From Lytechinus variegatus (taxonomy: Eukaryota > Echinodermata > Echinoidea > Temnopleuroida > Toxopneustidae): DNA of 64,000 bases. Shown piece after piece: positions 34,252-41,458 of the stretch. The notes beneath the pieces are model-generated. The model saw only the letters and a program-made list of their open reading frames with translations, had not been told where the DNA came from and did no database searches. Each line of letters opens with the position of its first letter. The stretch's first letter is position 1. The position numbers and the translations under genes are program-made. Location: NCBI RefSeq assembly GCF_018143015.1, contig NC_054756.1, positions 13,610,402-13,674,401 of the forward strand, written 5' to 3'.

Positions 34252-34564
34252 AGAGGTGGTAGTAGTAGTAGTAGCAGTAGCAGTAGCATAGATCATCAAA
34301 ATACAATATTTCAGTTACCCCAAAGGAAATTCAGGGAATCCTGAATTATGAAAAGAGGGCAAGAAATAATTTTAGAAGATATGTGGGAATCGTTTTGGCA
34401 TTAATATTTTAATCATTTATTTTGCAATACATGTCAAAATGTTGTATGTATACTTAATGATTTGACCTTTTTTATTTCAATTTCAGGCTCTCCTGCCTTC
34501 TTATGATGAAGCAATCAAAATCAAGATAGACAAGCCCCCTCCACCACCAGCCTACCAGGAATAG
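5650..34564 (+). CDS. LAPTM4: Lysosomal-associated transmembrane protein 4 (LAPTM4A/B-type), 3' five exons
   Basis: Five exons (5650-5779, 20856-21070, 22253-22360, 33666-33752, 34487-34564) with consistent phases and GT-AG borders encode 205 residues; vertebrate LAPTM4A has about 233, so only the cytosolic N-terminus and the start of TM1 are missing, on an exon upstream of the window. Visible parts are the end of TM1, TM2 and TM3 in the second exon with the family motif GYILPFFCLQLFDF, TM4 across exons three and four, and a cytosolic tail with LPSY and PPAY, matching the PY motifs by which LAPTM4/5 bind Nedd4-type ubiquitin ligases. LAPTM4 proteins are four-pass late endosome/lysosome proteins linked to sphingolipid, cation and receptor traffic. 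The 15.1-kb and 11.3-kb introns are swollen by a foldback element and an LTR element. A and B paralogues cannot be separated from this sequence. Confidence 0.9.
5846..6316. repeat. Poly-G-bounded repeat family, copy 2 (complete)
   Basis: It starts with a G tract and GTGCAGTCAATTATATTGCT, and ends with the inverted counterpart (GCAATACATTTGACTGCC) and a long C tract. The interior has GACTGGTCAATGGTC and repeated CATGTTTAGGGTA-like motifs. It is inserted in a GATGAT-type microsatellite (about 5792-5845 and 6319-6350). No ORF; probable non-autonomous DNA element. Confidence 0.65.
6317..7267. other. LAPTM4 intron, no recognised element
   Basis: After the residual ATG-type microsatellite, this AT-rich stretch shows no exon and no repeat structure that I recognise. 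The open frame at 6727-7080 has no recognisable domain and is treated as chance. Confidence 0.5.
7268..8130. mobile_element. Non-autonomous inverted-repeat element with GGGGTAAGTTGAGC modules
   Basis: The ends TGTAGGGGAAGGCGGGGTAA and its exact complement bound 863 bp. The module GGGGTAAGTTGAGCC or GGGGCAAGTTGAGCC recurs at about 7282, 7299, 7644, 7666, 7880 and 7925, in both orientations. No transposase is present. It ends 62 bp before the target duplication of the large foldback element. Confidence 0.7.
8193..8201. repeat. Left copy of a 9-bp target-site duplication
   Basis: GATTAGGCG immediately precedes the left terminus (GGGTCCACCCG) of the foldback element and is repeated exactly, in direct orientation, at 20665-20673. 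Confidence 0.8.
8202..12122 (+). repeat. Left arm of the foldback element: about 26-bp tandem array
   Basis: The first 270 bp or so form an outer domain of shorter, diverged units (GCTAGTCATAAGG-like). The inner domain alternates 26- and 27-bp units, GGGTCGC(C/T)AGTCATAAT plus a spacer and GGGTTCGCCAGTCATAAT plus a spacer. Higher-order blocks are clear: the rare variant GCTAGTTATAATAG occurs at 8723 and 9191, a 468-bp period, with long flanking identity. All frames contain stops, so the array is not coding. The last units (12017-12122) are degraded. Confidence 0.9.
11852..12016. repeat. 165-bp Tc1/mariner-type MITE inserted in the left arm
   Basis: The ends CATTGTAAAAAAT and ATTTTTACAGTG are inverted, with TA on both sides (11850-11851 and 12017-12018). 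The interior is a near-palindrome: GTGATTGTATAGTGA opposite TCACTATACAAGCAC, with CTAGTTTAAATTTGAACTAG at the centre. It interrupts the satellite and so is younger than that part of the array. Confidence 0.8.
13215..13432 (-). mobile_element. tRNA-derived SINE
   Basis: On the - strand the head looks like a Leu/Ser-type tRNA, with an A box (TGGCCGAGTGG, 13405-13415) and a B box (GGTTCGATCCC, 13361-13371). An unrelated body of about 120 bp follows, and an A-rich tail that appears on the + strand as the T tract at about 13218-13245. The acceptor stem does not pair well, so it is a SINE and not a tRNA gene. GATAT on both sides may be a short target duplication. Confidence 0.7.
13610..14704. repeat. 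Composite GGCGGATC/poly-C bounded repeat
   Basis: It opens with AGGCGGATCTAGGGGGTCC and a C tract and closes with TCCGCCCCCCCCCCTA, an inverted arrangement seen also at 58029-58686. The interior has GCTCGCGCTTCGCGCTC-like words that are shared with the other copy. It contains a purine-rich tract (about 13680-13765) and a palindromic insertion (14199-14435). Boundaries are approximate. Confidence 0.5.
14199..14435. repeat. 237-bp palindromic MITE
   Basis: Arms of about 60 bp are almost exact inverted copies: ATGGCTGATTTTGTGGACAA at the left and TTGTCCACAAAATCAGCCAT at the right. Between them lies about 115 bp without coding potential. Confidence 0.75.
15703..20664 (-). repeat. Right arm of the foldback element: inverted about 26-bp tandem array
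   Basis: Same unit as the left arm in opposite orientation (ATTATGACTGGCGAACCC alternating with ATTATGA(A/C)TRGCGACCC). Higher-order repeats are longer than on the left: the variant CATTCCTTATTATGACTGG recurs near 17149, 18162 and 19229, and again near 17460 and 18475, a period of about 1.01-1.07 kb. The last 330 bp (20330-20664) form a diverged outer domain that mirrors the left tip, with units such as ATGACTAGCGGTCCTTATGA. No open frame. Confidence 0.9.
20665..20673. repeat. Right copy of the 9-bp target-site duplication
   Basis: GATTAGGCG directly follows the terminal TTATCCC of the foldback element and equals 8193-8201. Confidence 0.8.
20856..21070 (+). CDS. LAPTM4: LAPTM4 exon B (TM2, TM3)
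   Basis: Acceptor TTTTCTCCAG and donor CAG|GTACAA bound 215 bp, entering in phase 1 and leaving in phase 0. It encodes TM2 (VGLVIVFCFLLITTM), a short basic loop, TM3 with the family signature GYILPFFCLQLFDF, and a luminal acidic segment ending SPKFPYNQ, close to the LPDFPY of vertebrate LAPTM4A. The exon starts 182 bp after the foldback element's right duplication. Confidence 0.9.
21597..22203 (-). repeat. 607-bp inverted-repeat MITE, family B copy 2
   Basis: It begins AAAGGTCAAGTCCTC, the complement of the end of copy 1 (2685-3291), and runs through the same landmarks in reverse, including the GGAATTCCAC segment. The far end is decayed at about 22203. It lies in the intron between exons B and C. 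Confidence 0.75.
22253..22360 (+). CDS. LAPTM4: LAPTM4 exon C (luminal loop, start of TM4)
   Basis: Acceptor TTGACCCTAG and donor AAG|GTAAGT bound 36 codons in phase 0. It encodes EFMHWKENLPVSKYD, a luminal segment, and then the hydrophobic FTFIALAIFLAIMLFK that opens TM4. Confidence 0.88.
23013..23694. repeat. 682-bp MITE with CTGTAGTACT ends
   Basis: CTGTAGTACTACCCCGATGG at the left is mirrored by CGGGAGTACTACAG at the right. Inner inverted words (GACCGTTACCA and TGGTAACGGTC) support one element. The interior repeats CCCCTATTTTCAC-type words. The two overlapping open frames at 23375-23674 read through a repeat and are not genes. Confidence 0.65.
23863..24401. repeat. 539-bp MITE made of nested palindromes
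   Basis: Outer ends CCCTTTTTAGACAGG and CCTGTGTAAAAAGGG are inverted. Inside lie two nearly identical 62-bp near-perfect palindromes (23879-23940 and 24109-24170) with arms TTAACCCCGTACTAT and AGGTGGGGCTAAATGG. They flank an inverted pair GCTTAGCCCACTTTCGTTTT and its complement, so 23879-24170 is also a larger palindrome. The word AGTACGGGGTTA recurs further right. No ORF. Confidence 0.8.
24402..24813. other. LAPTM4 intron, no recognised element
   Basis: T/C-rich and AT-rich intron between the nested-palindrome MITE and the LTR element. Nothing specific is seen except the AATAT next to the LTR, which matches the far flank. Confidence 0.5.
24814..25721 (+). repeat. 5' LTR (908 bp) of the Gmr1-like element
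   Basis: Begins TGTTACATATATGAATAA and ends CAGTATCGTAACA. It is about 300 bp longer than the 3' LTR because it contains an internal segment that the other lacks; the shared parts look identical. It includes repeated ATCACATCATATGAGA-like words. Confidence 0.88.
25730..25747 (+). promoter_or_regulatory. Primer binding site, tRNA-Pro type
   Basis: TGGGGGCTTGTCCGGGAA lies eight bases after the 5' LTR. It matches the well-known tRNA-Pro primer site TGGGGGCTCGTCCGGGAT at 16 of 18 positions. Confidence 0.8.
25979..27319 (+). CDS. gag of the Gmr1-like element (fossil)
   Basis: An open frame of about 446 codons; the ATG at 25979 is preferred over an in-frame one at 25958 because the product then starts MATFDVEEF. 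Visible parts are an N-terminal SAP-like helical segment, a charged coiled coil with repeated KERIKENL units, a capsid C-terminal segment resembling the SCAN fold (LLEEFKKSLPFGIKSHL), and a CCHC zinc knuckle (CTHCHKSGHLKESC) near the end. SCAN domains are known to derive from Gmr1-like gag. The end overlaps the following pol frame, in the arrangement for which this class uses frameshift expression. Confidence 0.85.
   Translation: MATFDVEEFLAMTELSYDHLKSLKKDDLITVCDRLGVSLAPGLKKAEIIDLLASHMKLTEESETSINISDDAQIQLANIELEKERIKENLEKERIKENLQKERIRENIEMEKMRLEYQLKLKEMELAHANTNTNSVKDKSPQGFDVAKNIRLVPKFDEEGVDTYFVSFEKVAKRLNWPEEYWTLLLQSVFVGKAAKVYSSLSETQSCDYATVKETILNAYELVPEAYRHKFRNMQRQTGQTYVEFAREQEMMFDKWYRSLKVDKDFVHLREVVLLEEFKKSLPFGIKSHLDDHRVTEVSKAAIVADEFEVTHKGSGDRPPFKNYWKKKGKGSFESHNKPSEGKYASKDKDANKDQASGGTESTKRSESRSSKICTHCHKSGHLKESCWKLVGMPTKTKKDMGFVKQTSVPSMEFVPSEPNQDVESVSLVFADKVKQVDETFRSFFA
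27320..28805 (+). mobile_element. Protease and integrase part of the Gmr1-like pol (fossil)
   Basis: The frame overlaps the end of gag. A retropepsin-type protease shows RDTGA near 27370 and LLGNDL near 27583. The integrase has an HHCC zinc region (HELPMAGHVG ... CKTCHTC, about 28095-28220) and a catalytic core with Asp in VDCVGP, Asp in SDQGSNF and Glu in ALERYH. The nested LINE begins after the core. Confidence 0.85.
28806..30122 (-). mobile_element. 5'-truncated LINE nested in the LTR element
   Basis: On the - strand a 276-codon frame (30120-29290) holds the C-terminal half of a non-LTR reverse transcriptase: the catalytic box FMYADDTTI at its start, then LNVDKTKTMLLG, YKCLGVIID and the terminal WNNLPDA motif common to CR1/Jockey/Rex-type elements. 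A 3' UTR of about 480 bp ends in a tandem AAATA/TAAA-like tail, seen on the + strand as TTTATTTATTTATTTATTT at 28806-28830. The N-terminal RT, endonuclease and ORF1 are absent, the usual 5' truncation. The copy is open and fairly young. GATGAT-like sequence on both sides may be its target duplication. The exact clade is not settled. Confidence 0.85.
30123..32011 (+). mobile_element. Integrase tail, RT and RNase H part of the Gmr1-like pol (fossil)
   Basis: After the nested LINE, the frame encodes the integrase C-terminal region (FKPGDKVLVLLP), then a reverse transcriptase with WSSPIVMVPKPDGS, FCIDYRKVN, FGMKNAPATFQ and the catalytic YIDD (31214-31225), then RNase H with AIDACDVGVGAVL, IEKEALSLVLALQQF and YTDHNPL, ending at ADALSRV. 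RT following integrase is the diagnostic order. Confidence 0.88.
32211..32221 (+). promoter_or_regulatory. Polypurine tract
   Basis: GGTGGGGGAGG directly abuts the 3' LTR, the expected place and composition for the plus-strand primer of an LTR element. Confidence 0.75.
32222..32823 (+). repeat. 3' LTR (602 bp) of the Gmr1-like element
   Basis: Same termini as the 5' LTR (TGTTAC and GTAACA). ATAT follows, matching the left flank. Shorter than the 5' LTR by about 300 bp. Confidence 0.88.
33226..33562. repeat. Two adjacent MITEs with TTTCATAAAGCTGTTCGTAA-like ends
   Basis: The first copy (about 33226-33402) starts ACTTTACAAAGCTGTTCGTA and ends AAAGCTTTATGAAACAC. The second (about 33402-33562) starts GTGTTTCATATTAAGCTGTT and ends AACTTTATGAAACACC. 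Both carry GACTGGTGA-type words near each end. They are paired head to tail in the intron just before exon D. Confidence 0.65.
33666..33752 (+). CDS. LAPTM4: LAPTM4 exon D (end of TM4, start of tail)
   Basis: Acceptor CTCTGTAG and donor GAG|GTAAAT bound 29 codons in phase 0. It encodes FYCIACIWACYKH, matching the end of TM4 and the CVWNCYKY of vertebrate LAPTM4A, followed by an acidic cytosolic segment. Confidence 0.88.
34158..34285. repeat. (AGT)n microsatellite
   Basis: A near-pure trinucleotide tract of more than 30 units, with interruptions at both edges, in the intron between LAPTM4 exons D and E. The long Leu-rich open frame on the other strand is this repeat and not a gene. Confidence 0.95.
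34487..34564 (+). CDS. LAPTM4: LAPTM4 exon E (C-terminal tail with PY motifs, stop)
   Basis: Acceptor ATTTCAATTTCAG; 25 codons and TAG. It encodes ALLPSYDEAIKIKIDK followed by a proline run and AYQE. LPSY and PPAY are L/PPxY motifs that bind WW domains of Nedd4-family ligases; LPTY and PPPY sit at the same places in vertebrate LAPTM4A. Confidence 0.9.
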   Translation, partial: ALLPSYDEAIKIKIDKPPPPPAYQE

Positions 34565-37548
34565 GCAACATCAGCAACAAGAGTTACAACATTGTCAACA
34601 AGAGCTACAACAAATTAAACGCTTTAAGTCTTGAATGACAAAAAAATATTTGCAATAGTATTATTTATGATTAAAGAATCTAAGAATAAAAAAAAATAAC
34701 TTTGGTGGGGCTAATAAGCATTTCTTTCATGCATCATATGATGTTGACATTAAATCAACACAATCATGCAATGTTTCAATCCCAAAATGAAACGTTTCCC
34801 TTTTACAAGGTTAGGAGGAGACTTTGTAACATACATATAGTCATAGGCTTCAGTCTTATGTCATGGTAATGGGAATATTTCTTCATCCATTCATTGACTT
34901 CTAGGGACTTAATTAGAACCTAAGGTAAATGTATATATACCATATATTATACATTGGTTAAGAGCTGTATAATGATACGTATTCCTTACGTAAGTCCTAA
35001 AAATATTGAAAATTTTAAGTGCTATGGTGTTTGAGATGAGGGAGGATAGTGTTGCGTAAGAAGAAATTTATCAGTGACATAAAAGAAGAGAAATATTTCT
35101 TTGATTCGTCACTTTTAGTTGAATATTTATGTTCTATTAATAATAATCATTGCATACTTGACACCATCAGAAAGGATATTTGATTTTTGTATGATATCTG
35201 CACAGTACCTCTTACAATTGCTTGAGATTGTGAACGAAGTCGGCATTGAAAAGTTTCGAAATGTTCTTTCAAAAGAAGTAAATATCACTCATTTTGATGA
35301 TATCAAGCATGTATATGTATTATCAGATTTGAGAGAATAATATCAAACTTTGATATTTTTTTTATTTTAGATAGTGAAATTTGAGGAGTTTGATGCTTAT
35401 AAATATGTATCATATACTACATGTGATTATATTTACAGAAAATGCATAAAAGTTGAACAACAATTTGCATTATAATCTCTTAATTTTCACTTCTTTAGTA
35501 TTTCTTTTCTCTCAGCTTTAGTCTTTTTTCATTTTCTCAATTTTTGTTCCATTTGTTTTCCCCTGCATATTCGCATTCCTCCTCGTACATTAATTTTCAC
35601 CAGATTCTCTTGTATTCATTTCCAACCAATTCATCATATTTACATGTTCCTATATGTACTCCGCTGTGTAGCTGTGAAAATCACAACAAATCAGAGATCT
35701 CTGCAGAGGGGAAGAGGCAAAGCGCCCTCTTGCAACAGTTTGTATATTTTGAGTGTTTTCCATTTTTTTAAAGCTCCACTATTGAACAGTTTAAGAAATG
35801 TCACAGCAAGAATTCCTCTGCACAGCTACATAAAACAGTAGACACTTCATGCCAAGTTTATTGCACCAATCATAAGGAGTAGTGGTTCTGATGATTATTT
35901 TGTAATCAATTTTGGTTAATTAGCAATTCGTAGTGATAGTGAATTGCATGTGTCTAAAAATGCCATGGAGTTGAACATACTGTGATGAAGTGATTTAATG
36001 ATTTCCACAAAAAATAAGGTCTTTCAGCTTTCTGTGGGCTACAATATAAGTTATTGTTGGTATGCCTGGTTTCAGTTTTGGCTAAATACACAATCTCAGT
36101 ATCTGAATTATCATATTAAGACTTATAAGAGCTGATTTCTAAGTTTGATTGCATTGTATATTACATATTGTCAGTCTTAAAAATCAACCACACAAAAAAT
36201 CGCTAAGCTTTATAATACATGAGTAAACCTGAAAAGGCTAGTGAATGATGTGTATATCTAGAATACAATCATTTATTTGTCTCATCAAACTGGTCAGACT
36301 TGAGCCATTTGTGGTAATCATTGTCAAAAATATACTTTGAAACATGGGCTAAACAATTTTTAAAAATTTAGAAGAAAAAAAAAGATTGCCTGTAAATTAA
36401 TTACCAATTTATGTGTGAAAAAAAATGCTTTTAGAAGCAAAGCACACATGCTGAAACTGTGTTGTATGATAAATGGAAATGGGCAATTTAAATATGAGGA
36501 CTAGTCCTTTGTGCAAAAGGAATAACTGAAGCAAAGAAATTGAGATAGTGTGCCAGGGGGTGGGAATATCACTTGAAACCATAGACTTTATCTAATGTAA
36601 AATGAATTGCAACAACAGAGAAAGAATGCGCTAGGAAATATCCATGTGTTTGTGAGTGATTTTCATTGTTAGGCATCGCACAGATTTTATTGTCACTTAA
36701 TAAACGATTATCAATAATAAACGTACATTCATCCTTGGATAAACACTGTTTTATTTTTGAGTTTTGACAAAATTTTTGACATATCCGTGTGATGGTTAGA
36801 AAATTTATGTACATAGGGGTGAGTCTATAAAATAACTATGTCCGACTCCCTGTTTGTAGGTACTTTCTGAAATGATTTCTCTGTTTCTACATCACCTCAA
36901 TTATTGTACTGCTCTCAAATGTTACTGATGTAGATAAGATGTGGTGAAATATTGGAGAGAAATATGGGTCTTTTGAACAAAAAGGTTATTTTAGAGAATA
37001 CCCATCTTTTTCTTTTCTCAATTTATAAAGAGTCTAACAGTGGACCCCCTTTCCCACCCCCCCCAAAAAAAAGAGACGCATGCAATGATGTGAATGATGG
37101 TTGATATTGGATGCTGTTCACACTCAAACTCCTATCAGTTGGAACTGGTTATTGGGCGAGCATGGATGGTGTGACTGAATAGCAATCTTAGGATGCAAAA
37201 ATTCTAAAGGTGAATGTGCCTCCACAGAATCTCTTGTCTTAAGTTTAACCAAGTAAATCTGAATGAGCTAATTGACTAGGAGAGTGTATGCTGCATGCAT
37301 TGCATGGTGTGGTCACAAAATGAAGAGAAAAGATGCAGATTTAGTTTGATATGCACAGAGAAATAATGGATGTTACATTTCCTGAATGATGCTGTGCTGT
37401 AAATTGAAGTAAAATTAAACTTAAAAAAAATCAACTCTAGGTCTCCAGTTATACACATCCTTTTACAGACCTGTGTAAAAACAATAATACCTAGGATTAT
37501 GTCTGCTCATGTTTTCAAGTTTGCTTTATTGTAATAATGGAACCTATT
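34565..37548 (+). other. LAPTM4 3' UTR and downstream AT-rich sequence
   Basis: AATAAA occurs at 34685-34690, 121 bp after the stop, and again near 36699, so the 3' UTR end is uncertain. No exon, RNA gene or clear repeat was recognised in the rest. The open frames here are short and AT-driven. Confidence 0.45.
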
Positions 37549-38068
37549 TAAAAGGGTTACTCCAGGCTGAAAATTTGATCAAAATATGCCAAGGAATAAT
37601 CATGTCAAATATTTGCTTTATTCCGGTGAAACAGTTCTAGGTCAGTTTTCATGAATATTCATGAAGCAAACTGATGTCATATCCCCACTTATTATTTTGT
37701 ATTTTATAATATGAAATTAGGTTTATTCAAAAAATTTCCTCCAAGAACTAAAAGATTGGATTGACAATTTAGTGCATTAGATATTCTTTGCTGCAATTTA
37801 TTTCATTATAAGAGAGACATATCATTCAAACATGTATGAAAAAAATGTAAACAATTGGGATTTCATGTAATAAAATTAAAGAAAACAGAAAGTGGGGATG
37901 TGATCATCAACCCAAATGATGAATATTCATGATGGTGTGCATAACTGGTTTTACAATATATTGCTAAAACTTTAAAATGCAAGAACTTGCTATAGTATTT
38001 TCCTCTGATTTTTAATCTTTTTTTTTTCATTTATATATTAATATTTTCAGCACAGAGTACCCCTTTAA
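37549..38068. repeat. About 520-bp MITE, family C copy 1
   Basis: Ends are TTAAAAGGGTTACTCCAG and GAGTACCCCTTTAA. Inside, ATGAATATTCATGA with CCCCACTTATT is mirrored by AAGTGGGGATGTGATCATC with ATGAATATTCATGA. The same layout is seen at 54284-54877. Confidence 0.7.
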
Positions 38069-39028
38069 TCTACAGTAGGCTTTTGTCAGGGATCGGCCCA
38101 CAACGCCATGGATTACATTCATGTACATGAACATTTTTTTGTTCTGCTTAACCTAATAATTATATAAATTTGCTTTTGATCTAAAAACATACCCCGAAAG
38201 TGCATAGTTGACTTCTGCATTGTTCTATTGACTTTTATTATCATTTAAACAATTTTTTTATTTCAGTTGAAAATCAATAATTGATGAAAATTTTGTTTTG
38301 ATCTAGATCTATACAAAACATACATGTACATAATGGGTTGCTGTGTGCAACTAGAACGAATATAGACTTACAAATAGAACAAAGATTTGTGATACTAGGG
38401 GCCTGGGAATGATTTCTTAAAGAGGCCTGGGCTGAAGGTTTTTTTTTTTAAGTTTGACAGATTTAGACAAGCAAAAAACAATTTCCACTCAGGAATGAAG
38501 CCAATTGTAATCAGAAATTGACACACCCATTAAAAAAGGGGGGGTGCTTGCAGACGGAAGGGGATTTGGGTAAAACCTGTTAGGGCCTACTAGCACACAA
38601 ACCAAATTTCCAGAACACCCCTACTTCCTAGGTCATGGTTTTGGAGTTTTTTTCCTCATGTCCTATTTCAAATTATCGTTTTAATTCCCTGAAAAAAAAT
38701 CCTAAACTGAGCACAAATTAAGACAAGGCAAAATGAAGTTTCAATTTTACTTTTATGGTAGGCCTAGTCCTAGTCTGATTTTGCAAACATTATCTGGAAA
38801 TATGATCGAGATTTATCCTAGAGTAGACCTCTGTCTATTTCACAAATTCTTCTCTAGAACTATTTTTATTTTTCATAAGTTATTTTTCATTTTAAAATCG
38901 TTGGCTTTTCAATAAAGTTTCACCAAGGTCAAGGACCCTCAAGCACCACGTCCCAGACCCAGACTGTTAATAAGTGTTATTTTCGTTTCTTAGGTTACAA
39001 TGGATAAGGGGCGAGATGACCTTTTGAT

Positions 39029-39063
39029 TCTTTCTTGAATATGTGGTGGCTCTGATAAGAGCC
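39029..39063 (-). terminator. Histone mRNA 3'-end signals: stem-loop and downstream element
   Basis: On the - strand GGCTCTTATCAGAGCC (39063-39048) forms the conserved six-pair stem with a four-base loop, followed by ACCA. It starts 38 nt after the H2B stop. CAAGAAAGA (39037-39029) is the purine-rich U7 snRNA-binding element. These are the processing signals of replication-type, non-polyadenylated histone mRNAs. Confidence 0.95.
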
Positions 39064-39101
39064 GTTTGGTTATTTCCCAGCTAAACGAAAGCTGGTGAAA
39101 T

Positions 39102-39533
39102 TTAGCGGGAGGTGGTATATTTGGTCACAGCCTTCGTTCCCTCAGATACAGCATGCTTGGCCAGTTCTCCTGGGAGAAGTAGGCGAACGGCAGTCTGGAT
39201 CTCCCGGCTGGAGATGGTGCGACGTCGGTTGGCTTGACACAAGCGAGAAGCCTCCCCAGCGATCCGCTCGAAGACATCGTTGACGAAGCTGTTCATCACA
39301 GACATTCCGCGGCTCGAGATGCCAGTGTCTGGGTGGACTTGCTTCAGCACCCTGTAAATGTAGCTGCCGTAGCTCTCTCGTCGACGGCGGCGACGCTTGA
39401 CGACGTTCCTACGGCGACCTCCTTTTCCAGCTCGCTTTGCTCCCTTTCCACCACGCTTCGGGCTGCCTTTGCGAGGACTCCCCTTACGAGGACTGCCCTT
39501 CCTTGGGCTACTCTTCGATGGACTTCTTGGCAT
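39102..39533 (-). CDS. Sperm-type histone H2B
   Basis: An intronless 143-codon gene. The N-terminal tail has five SPKK-type motifs (SPSK at residue 4, SPRK at 9, 14 and 19, SPKR at 24), then Gly/Lys/Arg runs including [10 protein letters not shown], and the canonical H2B fold from about residue 54 ([20 protein letters not shown] ... [26 protein letters not shown] class). Canonical H2B is about 122-125 residues, the excess being the SPKK tail. Such tails bind linker DNA and are phosphorylated in spermatids and dephosphorylated as sperm chromatin condenses; this form is restricted to sea urchin sperm. The gene stands alone and faces the LAPTM4 3' end about 4.5 kb away. The stem-loop and octamer promoter fit testis S-phase expression. 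Confidence 0.95.
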   Translation of the reverse strand: MPRSPSKSSPRKGSPRKGSPRKGSPKRGGKGAKRAGKGGRRRNVVKRRRRRRESYGSYIYRVLKQVHPDTGISSRGMSVMNSFVNDVFERIAGEASRLCQANRRRTISSREIQTAVRLLLPGELAKHAVSEGTKAVTKYTTSR

Positions 39534-39597
39534 CTTTCAGTAGTTCGTAATTCGATTGAAGTTAATCGGAAAACTATGCAAGTCACTTGAAACGATT

Positions 39598-39700
39598 TCC
39601 TATTTATTGGATATGTTATGCAAATTAGGGACCGTTCAAGGGAGGTGAACTGGCCAATCATACCACGCACAATAATGTAATGGAACTTTTGACCAATCAC
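39598..39700 (-). promoter_or_regulatory. H2B promoter: TATA-like, octamer, CCAAT
   Basis: Read toward the gene, ATTTGCAT (39625-39618) lies 85 bp before the ATG and CCAATAAATAGG (TATA-like, about 39610-39599) follows it. Two CCAAT boxes (39654-39658 and 39693-39697) lie further upstream in the opposite orientation. Octamer plus CCAAT elements are the known control elements of sea urchin testis H2B genes. Confidence 0.75.
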
Positions 39701-39890
39701 CGCATCGGATCCTAACACAAACGAGAGCCAAGCGGTCCAGTGCGCGTGTTCAAGCCACGCCCAGATTGTGCAATGAACACCTTATTTGCATGAGAGTGCA
39801 AGCAGAGCGGTGAATTTGCATAAACGCATTTTGCATGCGGTCTAGTAACAACTCCCCCCCGACATCGACATACCGCTGTACAAATAAATA
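39701..39890 (+). promoter_or_regulatory. Divergent histone-like promoter half without a gene
   Basis: On the + strand the CCAAT boxes above are followed by two perfect ATTTGCAT octamers (39784-39791 and 39814-39821), a TTTTGCATGC near-octamer and CAAATAAATA (39881-39890, TATA-like). This order points away from H2B, yet no histone frame follows to the right. It may be half of an H2A-H2B bidirectional promoter that lost its partner, or distal elements of H2B. Confidence 0.5.
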
Positions 39891-40160
39891 TCACGATGCT
39901 ATGCACATTTTGACCACATTCGTCGACCCCATCTTTCCAGTTTTCTTTTTAATTTCAGCAGGAACTACCGCTTTTATCTAACATTTACTTATTTCCCCTT
40001 CTCATTTCATTTTTAGGCCTATTGTTATTACAAACAAATGAACAACAGAAGAAAGGAAAATCCTTTTTTTTCTTGCATCAACCCAAACTTCCAAGTTCCA
40101 GACCCTCACCCCCAAAATTAAAAGATTCAAACAGAACAAAAGTAAAGATATAAATGAAGA

Positions 40161-40495
40161 ATGAAAGAAAAGAAGAAAGACAGACAGATAGGAAGAAAGA
40201 CAGACAGAAAGGAAGAAAGACAAACAGAAAGAAAGAAAGACAGAGAGATAGAAAGGGAGAAAGACAGAGAGATAGAAAGGGAGAAAGACAGACAGATAGA
40301 AAGGAAGAAAGACAGACAGATAGAGAGGAAGAAAGACAGACAGATAGAAAGGAAGAAAGACAGACAGATAGAAAGGACAAAAGACAGACAGATAGAAAGG
40401 AAAAAAGACAGACAGATAGAAAGGAAGAAAGACAGACAGATAGAAAAGACAGGCAGATAGAAAGGTAGAAATACAGACAGATAGAAAGGAATAAA
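40161..40495. repeat. GA-rich tandem repeat
   Basis: Imperfect tandem copies of about 20-24 bp built from GAAAGACAGACAGATAGAAAG. Six long open frames cross it on both strands, giving RKKDRQ or FLSVCLS repeats; this is caused by repeat periodicity and they are not genes. Confidence 0.92.
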
Positions 40496-40639
40496 AAATG
40501 GAAAAGAAAGAAGGGATAGAAAAAAGAGACGGGCAAAATAAAGGATGAATGAAATAAATGGTGGGAGGAATACTTGTGGGTACTTGTTACTACTAGAGGC
40601 CATCGATTTTGAGAAAGAAAAAACGCGGACATCGTGAGA

Positions 40640-40945
40640 TGTGATAACCCTCTAGCTATCTTAAATATTATCTTAAATATCGTGAAAGATAAGAAGGAAA
40701 AAAGATAAGAACGTTTTCAGAATACCACTTATCTACATTCTGTTCTTATCTTTTAGCGCGCTTTGGTATTATATGCGCGAGTTGTAAATTTACGCGCTCA
40801 GCATTGGGTGGAGAGCAAGATAAGAACAAAGATAAGAACAAAAGATAAGAAAAAGATAAGAACGTTTTCAGAATACCAATTTAAGAAAGTGACGTAGATA
40901 AGAACAAAATTAAGATAAGAACGTTTTCAGAATACCGCCCTTGGT
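40640..40945. repeat. Repeat with GATAAGAACGTTTTCAGAAT modules
   Basis: AAGATAAGAACGTTTTCAGA followed by ATACC occurs three times (about 40701, 40855 and 40914), with further GATAAGAACAAA words between and one inverted copy (GTTCTTATCTTTTAGCGC). Probably a composite MITE; boundaries uncertain. Confidence 0.55.
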
Positions 40946-41317
40946 CATTTACAAAACCGTATTGCCCTACATTTTCTGAATATCGGGAAGGGTAGGTATA
41001 TTGTTTGTATTTTCCTCGGTCTCAATGCGCGTATTTACTTTGCATGCAGCGCAGAGACGACGCAAAATATACCTTTGTATTTTATATTTTCCCTGGTCTC
41101 ACATCCGGGCATTTGTGGATGCGTATAAAGAGATACGCTTAATAAGGATCCGCCCACCAACAATATACGTCATAATAAAGACAACGCTGGATCAGAGCGC
41201 TTGCAAGTACGTCATAATGGTAAAGTGCAGAGCTTAGACAATAGAACTCTATTTTTAAAAGAAATATCCACATTATCATGATTTTTGCTCTAGATATCTG
41301 ATTTGGATGATAATAAA

Positions 41318-41458
41318 AATATTGACTGGCTCTTCTTTCGGGGAACATCAAATATATTGCCCTTAAAAGACCCATATTGCCCTCGTCTAAAGACTCGGGC
41401 CAATATGATTCTTTTGCTGGCAATATATTTGATGTTCCCCTCAAGGCCAGTCAATATT
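41318..41458. repeat. 141-bp palindromic MITE
   Basis: AATATTGACTGGC and GCCAGTCAATATT are the ends, with GGGGAACATCAAATATATTG and its complement inside. Arms of about 60 bp surround a short loop near 41390. Confidence 0.7.

Noticed and set aside
33932-34306. 124-codon Leu-rich ORF on the - strand
   Set aside because: It is the translated (AGT)n microsatellite.
39891-40160. H2A gene downstream of the divergent octamers
   Set aside because: No H2A motif such as the AGLQFPVGR region can be read in any frame.
40078-40632. Long overlapping ORFs on both strands (up to 184 codons)
   Set aside because: They are produced by the GA-rich tandem repeat whose period keeps frames open; composition is FLSVCLS or KKDRQ repeats only.
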